DNA of 64,000 bases. Origin: Sycobia sp. Sy_11. Its lineage: Eukaryota; Arthropoda; Insecta; Hymenoptera; Epichrysomallidae. The stretch is from positions 797,501 through 861,500 of the forward strand of contig JACCIC010000168.1 of NCBI GenBank assembly GCA_018907035.1, read 5' to 3'. Positions 52,635 through 64,000 of this stretch are shown here, piece by piece (the first letter of the stretch is position 1; each line of letters opens with the position of its first letter). Made by a program: the position numbers and the translations under genes. The notes under the pieces are model-generated. The model was not told where the DNA came from and ran no database searches. It saw nothing but the letters and a program-made list of their open reading frames with translations.

Positions 52635-55600
52635 CTGTAATATGAAGAAATACCTGTAGAACGAAATCTCTTCCACGGAAATCTGCTATCGTTCGAGGTA
52701 GGCGTGTTCTACCCCATACAAATCTTAGGAATAAAGATCTTTCTTGATTAGAAAATTCTTCCATTACCTCCCAGAACCACTGTATTAGCGGCGAAGTCGA
52801 TTCAACACCTGTCAATAATTGTTTTTATTAAAAGTCTATGAATGATCTAACTGTTCACATTCTACTTTCATTATAAAGTTTTGAAGTTAAAGAAAAAATA
52901 TTAACATCTAAAAGCAAAAACAAGTCATAATACATAAACAGTATTACAATATGTGTGTTCAGTAAATCTGCGATTCATTTTTCGTGATTTAATTTTAAAG
53001 ATCCAAAAATTATTTATTTAAGCAGATTAAGACAAATGTTAGCTATAATGTATTCATATATTTTAAGACTGCATCACATCGGGTGTCCAAAACCAGTCGC
53101 CTACCCTTTTCTGAAAATCAGAATATTGAGCGATATGCAGAATTCAGAGCGTTGTAATACTAAATGGACTAGTCCATTGATTGACGATATTTTCAATAAT
53201 CCTTTTTGATAGGAAGTGTTCTTTTCGAATAGCAAGTTCTTTTTTATAATGAGAGTTTCTAATTTTAACCCCAGATTGGAAGACAGGAAAAAATATCCCA
53301 TGCATATAGCTTTGCTCGAAAATGCAGAGCGTCTCTAAACTAACTGTGAAAGTTTTGTCAACTTAATCATATTAGTCGAGGTATGTAGTTAGGCTTTGCA
53401 TTAGCTTCGAGGGTTTCCTATGCATGTAAACTAATCGTAAGATAATTGATAATAACTAAACAACTATGCTCTTTCCAAAACTAGTGGCTTATATTTAAAA
53501 ATCGTTTAAATCGAAAAAGACTAGTTTCTGTAGGGAACCGAAAACATCAGAAATCAAGAAAGTGTGGTCCAGTTACTACTACTGGAATTTTAATTTTGCA
53601 GATCATTCAATAATTTGAATTTTCTTAATTTTCATTCCTTCATAGATTAATACAAACCTTTATATGTAGCAACAGATTTGAGTAATCCTAATGGAATATC
53701 TGGACTTCCGCAAACCATTGTTTCCAATTCGTTACCGCTAAAAAGAGTTAATAAAGGTACCGGTACTACTCTTGACATACCGTCTCTAACGGCTGCTACT
53801 TGTATATCGAATTCGTGCAATCGATAATTAAGGGCAAGTCTTACATATTCATGTCTGTTTTCCGGTGTAATTTTACGATACCTGTAATTTTAGAAATATA
53901 TAACGTATTATTTCAATGAAAATCTATTCACATAATTTTCAAACAGTAATGCGATACATGTTGGCACATAATTAAATTTAAAAAGCATTTGAAATTACCT
54001 CGTCGATAAAGGAACATCGTGGCCGACTGCAGATGGCGTCGAGAAGGGCATTTCTAACGTTTGAAAAACCTTTTCTTGCGGATTCATGTCCCTGATGCAC
54101 AACAGTCCGGGCACGTAAGCCCTATCAACTTCGGTCAAATCTGCCGGAGTGAGGGGCATTCCCGCCAGCTGCTTCCAAACGGGCTCGGCCAGATTCAGAC
54201 TTAGGGGACTACCCGTGCGTATGGCTATGCCCATGAGTATGCCCAGGAATTGGAACATACTCGTGTGCAGCTGAGACGTGGCCAAGGGATTCAGCAGAAA
54301 ACAATCTCGATTAGTGCCGCTGTCGTCGCGGCCGTTCGGCGTGGGAATCAGCAATGGCAGCGAGCCATTTTGAAGCTCGTCGCACATTTCGGCAATGCTT
54401 TCACTGTATCCACCTCCGCAGTCGTCGACACTTTCGCCTGTAAAATCGGTTACCTCGATAAATACGCCCCAATGATAAGGAAAAACTTTATTTTAAATTA
54501 AAAAATCTTAAATTAAATGTAAAATACATGCCTACGAATTTAACTTTCCAAACTCTATGGGGTAGAAAGAGGACATCCTGTGTCAAAAGCGACATCTTCG
54601 ATACCATCTGACCGAATACCGATTTCATACCGTCGGGCCCGGCGAAGCCTCCCTTGCTCCTCGCCCTTTTCACCTGAATCCTGTTAAGCTCGATGATGGG
54701 CCCGTGCTGCCGATTTCTCACCATCGTCGCCTGTACAACTTTTCGGAACGTCGCCTCTTTGATCGTGTAGACGAGCATTGGCGCGAGCTTGCTAAGCGCC
54801 ATGTGCCCGCTCGTCGGGAACATCGAGAGCGCGGGACAGAGCAGCTCGGCAAAGTGATGCAGCAGCACCAGTCGATTGTGGAGCGCCGCGAACGGCAAGT
54901 CTTTGACGAGATCGTACTCCATCGGCGTGATTGCGGGCAGGCTGTGGGTCGCCTTGGTCGTGCTCCAGGCGAGGGTGTGCGCGCTGCCGCATGCGACCCT
55001 CGTGATGTTCTTGCCCTGGAGCGCGTGCACGAGTCTGGGGCTCTGTTGCGCGTGCGTGCTGCCGTCGCCGAGTTGGCCCTCGTCGTTGTCGCCCCATGTG
55101 TAAACCTCGCCTTTGTCGGAACAAGCGACGCAGTGTAGCGAGCCCGTAGCTATGGAGACGATTTTTTTGCCCTGCAAAGCGGAGACCTTCCGAGGTCTGC
55201 GTACGTGATCGTCGGTGCCGTGGCCTAGGCGATGGTAATCGCCCTTGCCCCTGTTTTCATTAAAACATTTCATCAATTAATTTATTTATCTGAATTGCAA
55301 TTGATTATAAAATGCATTAACGAGACGATAAAAAAATCGTTTTAAAAATCTCACCAAGTGTACACTGCTCCGGATCTGGTGAGAGCAACGGAGAACTGAC
55401 TGCCGCACTCGACCTTAACAACGCCGAGGCCGGCAAGGGACTCTATCTTCATCGGTAGTTTACAGCCGTCGCTGCCTCCTCTGCCTAATTTTCCATAGTC
55501 TCCGTCGCCCCAGCTCCACACGTTGTCGTCGTCTGTCACGCATAAAGTCTGTGCGTCGCCGCTACCGCAAGCTACATCAATCACCTTATAACCTTGTAGA

Positions 55601-58546
55601 GCTGTCACAAAAGCCGGTTTCAGTTGGTCGTCGCTGTCGCCGTGACCCAGGCGACCATATCGTCCTGTGTAAAAATAGTGTTTTTTTTTATATTAGAAGT
55701 TTCAGATCATTTTTCGAATGAAAACTATAGTTTTCTGCAAATATCAATAGAAAATAAAAATAAAAAATAAAAATAAAGTTTATACGATAGGCCAGTTATA
55801 ATAATTGCGATTGAACATTTATCTTGTTCTTGTTTTGAAATATTAAATTAATTATCAGCCTCTCTAAAATATTACATGATCAGAATTAAAGTATGTTTTC
55901 TTTATGGAAGTGCTTCGTTCAATGTATACAGTTTATAATAATCTATAAAAATATAACACAGCAAAACCGATGAACTATAATAAATGTGAAAAAGTAATAA
56001 CCTTTGCCCCAGGTATATAACCAGCCAGCGCTTGATATGGCTGCACTATGATGTCCACCGCAGGCAATGTCAACAATTTCTGTTCCTACTAATGCCTCGA
56101 TTAATTTGGGTCGATCGTAGGTAAGTCTGTTATCGTGGCCTAACTTCCCGTCTTCGCCTTCTCCCCATGAATAAACGTGGCCCTCGGAACTCAAAGCAAG
56201 ACAATGTTTTCCACCGGAATTAACTGCTACCTTTTTAATGAAAACATGCTGTATCGTTTCTAACAATGTAGGGACCAATACAGAGTCCACTCCTCCAGTA
56301 CCGAGGCGTCCAAGGGCACCGTATCCTGAGTTCATGATAAAGTTTGAATATTTTCAAAATATTTAAAATTCATAAATTATGTAACACTCTATTATTAGTT
56401 TTCAAATAGTAGATCACAATAGAAATAAATAAATCTATTCCTTTAACAAATCAAATAATTAAATAATCTCAAACATCTATAATCTTGTTTATTTAAGAAT
56501 TCTAGAATACTTTTACTTTGATATTATTTTGTTTTTTCAGTGACATCATTCTAATTTATTATTTCTATTTATTAAAGCATAACATTAATGAAGCTTTCAA
56601 TTCTACTATTTTTAAAACTTACCGGTCGCATAAACTTTCCCATCAGAGGTAACAGCAAATAGCGTTTGCTCTCCACCAGCGAGCCTTATAGGTCTGAGGG
56701 CCGACAAACTTTCGCAAAGTAAAGGTAGCTTCACCTTGGCGCCCTCAAGACCACCTAGCTGACCACGATGATTGTGTCCCCAACCATAAATTGCGCCTGA
56801 GCCTTCCCACGACAACGTCCAGTCTTCCGGGCGTCGATTCAACCACTGTAGCAGCTGCTCGTCATGCTCTTGCTTGAAAATTGCATGGTTTTCGTGTTCC
56901 TTGAAATTTTCCCGTCCATCGGTCACCATCTCATTAATGCGCTTTGTGACTTCGGCGCAAAACGCTTCTGGAAGGGTGGCGCGATTAATAAGCGCCTTCG
57001 CTACTCGAGCCGCCAGGCAATAGCGACGGAACCAAGACCATTTGTGAATCTCCGAGCAGCAAGTCATTCCATCTAGTATTGCGAGACAACAATTCATAAT
57101 TTGTTATTCCTTAAGTCTCAATGACAAGCTGTGTTTAACGAAATACTGACAAACCGATTCTGTATTTCGTTAATTATATATATTTTTGTATTTTATTGTT
57201 AAAAGAAACTCTTACTCGAATTATATGTATTATATTCCTATGCTTACAAAAAATATAAAATATTACATGCTGCAAATTTTTTGTCCATATTTCGAGTTAA
57301 AATTTCACATAATGAAAAACGTATATAATATTTCAAATATTTAGAGAAAATCATACCAAGTTCTAAATCACACGCCAAAGCAACAAGAACTTTAAAAAAG
57401 TCACTGTGCATTAGTTGTTTTCCTCCTCTCACCGCTGGATCTTCATATTCATATTGCCGTAGAAGAGCTTGCGGCAGAGAACCTATAAGACTCGAAAGCG
57501 CTGCTTCCGGCCTGCCAGGATGACACTGACCAACGACTTGAAGCTTCCTCAAAGCGCACATGCGTTGCTGAGCACTGAGATTGCTAAGCTGGCTACATTG
57601 CGCCAGGGCGGCAGCAAGACGTGGCACAATGTTCTTGTCGAGGCTGATGAGGCTGTTATCCAGAAGGCACTCTGCCAAAGTGATCGATGGTTGCGAGAGG
57701 ACCGCACGATCGGAGCCAAGTTCTTGGGGCATATGACTTGCCAGGATGGGATAGACAGTAAAACGCCAACCCCAGCCATTTACTGATCCGTCGGAGGTGA
57801 AGCGCCAACGCATTTCATTGCCTAAGATTAAAAATCCTTATTGTAATATGAATTTTAATAGGTAAAAGATTATGAAATTAAATTTAAAAAATTGTCTGGA
57901 ATACAATGATATCGAGGCGAAGAGATGATACTATGAAACTTTTAAATAAACCAAATACTTTTCTAAACTACGTTTGAAACTTTTAAGTGAAATTTTTTTT
58001 GAAATTTTTAGTGTTATAATTTATATCAATACTGAAGAATTCATGAACTGACCGTCGATCTTAATTTCTGTAGCCCATTCGCTCCAATCTCTGCCGGACT
58101 TTATCGCCACAACTCTACCGCTCCCGTCCATAATAGTTAAAGGATCGTGCCTTTTTTCCGTCGAACATTGTCGGTCAAACTCGATTCTGAGTGCATCGGC
58201 TCCCGGTATCATTACGTGTCCAGTAAGGGTCGTGTCGTCGATATAAGGATGAGGCGTCTCCTGCACCACTTGCTGCGGTGTCTTGTTCATGCAATTCGAA
58301 TTTGCAGCCGTGTCCTCCAATTCGGTTACGCAGAGCTCCAGCAGCATGGTTCCAATTGCCGGATTCGTCTTGCCGAGGGCTATCAGTACCGAGGATATCG
58401 TCTCCTTCGCGCCTTCGCAGACGCGATCAGCGACGGCAAGCTTTAATAAATCGACAAGCATGCGGGCGTCGTCCTCGGTCAGCTGCGAAATATAAAAGTA
58501 TCGTTTTATAGATAATTGCCGAATGTAAAGTTTTCGGTTCAACGAT

Positions 58547-58614
<68 letters not shown>

Positions 58615-61600
58615 AAATTTATTACAGATAACAGGGATTATAAAATTGCCTTACTTGCGATGTGAACTCATCCAATCCAGGCTCGCTGTTCATACTCTCG
58701 CCTACAACTTGGGCATTCGAAGTCAGAGTCGCGGCAATTACGCTCATAGCGCTACTTGAGGACATTTTTGAAGCACGCGAGGATAGGCTCGCCGAGCTCG
58801 ATATGGAGGGAAATATCGCAAGTGGATATTCCTCGGATTCTGGAGTAGCTCGCGGACTAGCAATAAGATTAGGAACTTCAGAGACACTGGCGAGACTTTC
58901 TCCACCCCCCTGTGCTATCTCGCCAATAATGTCGTTATTTGCCCAACGAATTGTTGGTCCTGTACTAGAGGTCATTGCGCCTGTAAAACGTTTACAGAAA
59001 TTGCATTTTACAAATAGATTATGAAAAAAATTAAATACGATTCTTTAAAAACAATCTTCGATTCTCATATTCTACTTAAAACATATTTATTTTAAAATAA
59101 ATTAACTTCCACTATAAAAGAAAGCGCACTTATATTTACCGTTTCCATCTGCTTGAGCTTCCGATGATATATTTGCTTTTCCGCAGTTTTGAGCTATATG
59201 ACTTTGAAGAGCCGTTACCACCGCGATTCGAGCTTGCATAATAAATAGAGCATTCAGTACGTGTTGAAGTGCTTGCTGTTTTGCTACGTTACTCTCCAGC
59301 GAAAGAATAATGTGAGCTAACAATAGTCTATTTTTTGATGGTAACGTTACAAGGCTTGTTTCCACTTTGTCCTGAAATACATATTAATTTTCATATAAAG
59401 CACAATTTTTATTTTGATTATGAGTATTATAAGTAAATATTTATATTGAAATAGAGTATTATTTTATTTATATTATCCGTTATTAAATCATCAAACATTA
59501 AATAATTTAAAAACGTTTGGTAGTCCAATGGATCTCTGTAATTTCTATTTTTATATGAAATATAAACATTAAATTTTGTTTGATAATTATTTACATTATA
59601 AAAGTATAGTTTTTTTTACAAGAATTCTAAATTTTCGACGGATTTTCAAAGTTATGAAAACCATAACATTAAAAAGTTTTTTTAAGGGGTTTCTATTTTA
59701 ATAGTGTTGAATAATGTATTGGACTCGTATTCTACCTGTGTAAAACCAAGCGAGGTCTGTCCTAATGGATCTTTTGCATTAGAAAACGTCACCGGCTCCT
59801 GATTAGTAGGCTGATCTGTCAACACCCAAGCAATGCTATGACTCGAGCCACAAGCAACTCTGTTCACTTTCGCATCCTCTAGATTGAGCACCAGGGATGG
59901 CTTCCTATTTACTATTGTCGTGCCATTACCCTGCTGGCCATGATCGTTATCTCCCCAAGCGTAAACCTGGCCGTCCTCGGTGACGGCGAGGCAATGGAGC
60001 GCCCCTACTGCCACGTGCACGACTTTTTTACTGCGCAGGCCCTCGACGAGGGTTGGCCGGCGAACGTGGTTGTCATTGCCGTGGCCCAGTCTGAAGTACT
60101 CACCCTTGCCCCACGTCCACACCTCTCCATATTTGGTAAGCGCCAGAGAGAATTGGGCGCCGCATTCAATTTGAATTACCCCAAGACCATTGAGACGATC
60201 GACAAGTAGAGGTGAATAGCATCCGTCACTGCCACCACGTCCAAGTTTACCTGACAATGAACCAAATGTAGATTAATTTCAAATTTCCCGACGCGTTCGA
60301 GTATTCAAAGGGCATTGATGCAGTATAATATTCCTGTGTTTTTCATATGAAATAAACATGAATCCCCGTAATAATAATTTGCATTAATTCAATTACTCTT
60401 GCTTATATAGCTATTAACGGAATTGTTTCACTCACCAAAGTCACCGTCTCCCCACGAGTACACGGATCCGTTCTCGGTGAGGGCCATTGTTTGCGCGTCC
60501 CTGCTTCCGCAAGCCACCTGAACGACACGCTGGCCCAAAAGGGCCTCCACGAGCTTTGGCTTGGGATGCGTGGTTGTGTCACCGTGGCCCAATCTGCCGT
60601 ACTCGCCCAGTCCCCACGTGTAAAGCTCCCCGTTGCTGGCGATCGCGGCCGAGTGTCCGGAGCCACAGGCGATGTCGCGGATTCTCTTGGATTTCAGGGC
60701 CTCGATGAGCCGCGGTTTGTCGAGGGACACGCGATTCCCGTGTCCGAGCTTACCGTCCTCGCCCTCGCCCCAGGAGAAGACTTTGCCGTCTTGGGTGAGG
60801 GCCAGAGCGTGCTTGCCGCCCGAGTGCACCGCCACCTTTTTGATTATGTATTGACTTAAGAAGGGTATCGGTTTTGGCTCGCATACGTTGTTATTGTCGC
60901 CGAGACCCAATCGGCCGTTAGTGCCCTCGCCGCATGCGAACAATTTACCCTCCTGACTTACAATGAATAGAGTCTTGCTTCCACCTATGGTAAAATTTTT
61001 TGTTTAAAGCTTTCTTTTCTAACGAATAGGTTTTAATAATTGCTTATTAAAATAACTTAGTAATTTATATAATCTTACCAGCAATGTGAATTGGTTTCAA
61101 CTTGGAAAGAACATCACTATGTATAGGCAATTTGATCTTCGAACCTTTCAATCCACCAAGCTGATCTTTGTCGTTCAATCCCCAAACATAAACCGCGGCA
61201 TTCTGTTGCGCATCCCCGGTTCTCTGAGCGGACATTTGTCCTTGCACGACCTCCCAATCCGAGGCGAGGAAAGAAACCGAGGTGACCAGTTGATTTTCAA
61301 ATATTTTCTTGTAGCCGACAATCTGCAGCGCGTGTATCTTACAGTCGATGCCTTCGTTACGACACTGCTTTATCGCAATTTCAATGCAAGAGTAGTGTTC
61401 TTTCACGTCCTGAAGTAGCGGCACTATTGAGTCAGAGTGTCGCACATTTATATTCGCCAGTTCTATCGTTCGATCGAACGAATCCCCGGCATTGACGATC
61501 ACAAGCGACGGCATGTAACTACTGTCGTGCGGATTTACGACAATTTTCAGCGAATGGATAAGAATGCCCGGTAATATTTCCATTCGGATCCAATGGTTGC

Positions 61601-64000
61601 CCTGGGTTCCGCCACTTTGCCAGTACTTGTCCGAGCCATCGACCAGTCGATTAGCCCAACGTTCATTCGAGGAAACACTTAGCGTACGTATACACTTAGT
61701 CCAGTCATCCAATAGCGACGGTTCCAATAGGTCTTGCCTTAGAATTTAATATAATAATCAATTTAACAATCTATATTTAAAGTTTATATACAAACTCATA
61801 TGTTACAAATACATTATTTATTGTTTAAATAAACAGAACAAACCCCAATTATTCTAAAGCAACTATCCCAATAACAGTGCTTATTTTATTTTAATTTTTA
61901 CTCAAGATTTTGTTCTAACTCTTTAAACGTATACGACGATCGACGGTATATAATCTTCTTACCTGTGATATCTACCAGGTCGTCCTGCGTAAACAGCTGC
62001 CGAGCCCGGTTCGGCTATGCGATTGAAACCGTGTCTATGAGAACGCTTAGTATAGAAACAGTTTTCGCACAGATTATAGTTTTCGCAAGGCTTGCACTTG
62101 AAGCGCGGTCCGGAGATTGGTGACACGTGACACGAATTGCATGATACGGAATGATGGCACGAAGGCACGCGTTCCATTTCGGCGGCACAGCCGGTCCAGC
62201 CGCCCTGCTGTGGAAAATCGATCGACACGTCCTTACCGTTGTTTAAAATGGCCGTGATGATGCCGATACTATGGTGATTTACAGAGCCCCATTTATACTT
62301 TGGTACCGCTACCGATGGCTTCACTCTAACCTTTAATAATGGGAAAAACAATACAATTTTAACTTGAAATGTTTAAACATTAATATTATATCTTCGAAAA
62401 TTTATTTTAGAGAAAAACGTTCGAATGGCAGCCTAATCACATCTGTTTTTCTTTAATTTTTTGTGATCCAAGTGAGAAATAATTAAAATACATATGAAGT
62501 AATTAAGACATTTTTTACCGATAATTGTTGAAAAATTATAGATAATTTTAAATATTTATCTTACCTTATCGCCAACCTTGAGTGCAGGCGGGCCAGGCAG
62601 CGACGGTGGATGTCCCAATAATTCGATATGAATAAATCGAACCCAATATGTACCGCCTTTATGCTGCCACGAAACCTGGACATTGAGATCGTGTAGTCCC
62701 TCGGGATCGATTTTCACAACTTGACCCACGTCTCCGTATTCGACCTCCTCGTATGTCTTGCAACATCTTACAAGCATGCCCGATTTCACATTATCCCTTA
62801 CGTAGATCGCGTATTCATCGACCGACAGAAAATCAGATCTCTTCATGTACGTCGGTTGTGAAGAGCCACCGGCATCCTGAAGAGATGGATCATCGTCGAT
62901 ATCCTCGCTGCTCGAATCATCGGACTCGCAGCCATCATCAAAGTTAGACGCCGTATCCGTGTCCATTATCGATATGTCGGGGTTCTCAAGGAGCCAGAAA
63001 ATAATGGACTCTGGTGTGATATTGCTTCTCTCTGCTGTGCCCATGCTCTTAATCGCGAATTCAACGCGACCTCTATCAAAGCCCATTTCGGTTAGTTGTG
63101 TAACCAAAGGACTACTTGTTGAAGAGACAATTTTACTATCGAAGGCCATTGTACTTGTACCAGACTTTCCAATATTCTTGCAATTTTTCTTATGACTAGA
63201 GGTCAGCGAAGCTAAGGAAATATCAGACGTCGGAGATGTTGGTTCTGAGTTAGGGACACCGGCTAAATCAATAGAAAAAATATATATTAATTTTTTTTAT
63301 TCTATTGCATAATATCGGTTCATAATAAAAAAGATCCAATATAAAAACTAATAAGTATTTTTGCCAATAACATTTGTTTTTGGATATGTAACACAATGAA
63401 ATAATGTTAGAATAATATATATATTATAATATTTTCTAGTATAACTAATTGAAACTTGAGATATTCTTAAACTATATTTTTTCTTTATTATGTATGTCGT
63501 ATGTAATACCATAAACTAAATGAATTAAATGCAAATAATTATTCGAATAAGCTTAAAATTTGAATTATAAGAATCTAAGTAATATTTATCTTTCCTATTT
63601 TTCTTTTTGCGTACATAAAAGATGGTTAGTACAAATTAATATTATTGGTATATAATTATTTTTTTGTATTAAATACTTTATAATAAATGATAAAGAATCT
63701 AAAATATGGAAAAAGAATACTTAATCTGTATGTTTTCGAAAATGGTGTATATCTTAGTCTCTAATAACATAAAGCAGTCTATCATCATGAAAATCCAACC
63801 CAATTCAAACAATAAATCACAATAGTATCATAGTACCCTTACCTGGACAATGAATAGGAGCATGTCTTAATTCCGAAGCCAAATATTGACTGATAACAAG
63901 TGCAGCTGTTTCAAGTTCTTCTACTTTAAAAATGGGTTTAAGAGGCTGAGGTCTCATAGCTCTAATAAGCAGATCCTGTAACAATGTGTGACGATCTTCG
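52121..64000 (-). CDS. HERC2: E3 ubiquitin ligase HERC2, C-terminal half (5' partial)
   Basis: Giant HECT-type ubiquitin ligase. In vertebrates it acts in DNA-damage signalling and protein turnover. Exons: 64000-63843 (runs on), 62565-63262, 61963-62330, 61079-61737, 60436-60984, 59736-60250, 59140-59371, 58655-58980, 58053-58482, 57357-57821, 56623-57072, 56002-56325, 55355-55664, 54532-55250, 53999-54437, 53658-53881, 52654-52808, 52121-52354. All phases agree over about 2,418 codons. Order: UBA-like segment ([18 protein letters not shown]), CPH domain ([14 protein letters not shown]), Mib-like segment ([12 protein letters not shown]), ZZ zinc finger ([19 protein letters not shown]), DOC/APC10 domain (61079-61737), a first RCC1 propeller (60984-59736), a helical linker, a second RCC1 propeller (56.8-54.9 kb) and the HECT domain. 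The catalytic Cys of [15 protein letters not shown] is codon 52301-52303. The acidic tail is shorter than in human. One intron needs a GC donor (see findings). Confidence 0.96.
52576..52632. repeat. (TA)n microsatellite in HERC2 intron
   Basis: About 28 TA units within intron 52355-52653, ending about 20 bases from the donor of exon 52654-52808. Confidence 0.96.
58550..58609. repeat. (TA)n microsatellite in HERC2 intron
   Basis: About 30 TA units make up a third of the 172-base intron 58483-58654. Length polymorphism here could affect intron size without touching coding sequence. Confidence 0.96.

Overview
This is eukaryotic genomic DNA. Split genes with GT-AG introns, very long dinucleotide arrays and the encoded proteins point to an arthropod. 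My guess is an insect, possibly a hymenopteran, but the order is an inference. I recognise four protein-coding genes, and their exons were joined by hand from splice-site phase and similarity to known families.

Layout, left to right. (1) 1-14276, minus strand: most of a large PRRC2/BAT2-family gene (Drosophila nocte), 12 coding exons, with the 3' end beyond the left edge. A non-coding 5' exon lies near 16.8-17 kb, and the 15-18 kb region is rich in CpG and microsatellites. (2) 19893-20965, plus strand: a cyclophilin of the PPIL3 type, divergent from nocte and tail-to-tail with the next gene. (3) 21478-36419, minus strand: a complete mitochondrial sarcosine dehydrogenase (Sardh), 14 coding exons, about 922 residues. 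(4) 36.7-46.0 kb: an intergenic stretch with about sixteen (TA)n arrays, several CpG-rich islands and a G-quadruplex candidate, but no gene I can support. (5) 46037 to about 48.2 kb: a degenerate LTR element with two diverged direct repeats, carrying an unidentified ORF antisense to the LTR orientation. (6) 48.2-52.1 kb: AT-rich, no gene seen. (7) 52121-64000, minus strand: the C-terminal half of the giant E3 ubiquitin ligase HERC2, 18 exons, from a region upstream of the UBA-like and CPH segments to the HECT domain. Its 5' half lies beyond the right edge.

The genes do not form an operon or an obvious pathway. Nocte is a disordered RNA-associated protein, PPIL3 a spliceosome-associated prolyl isomerase, Sardh a mitochondrial one-carbon enzyme and HERC2 a ubiquitin ligase. 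The observations most worth checking are: a reading-frame break in a CAG tract of nocte; a GC-AG intron in HERC2 required by phase; the antisense ORF in the LTR element; a TC/TA/GA composite repeat able to fold back in the nocte 5' intron; an Asp-to-Tyr change at a conserved position of Sardh; and a duplicated AP-1-like 15-mer between nocte and PPIL3. I found no clear new multi-gene system.
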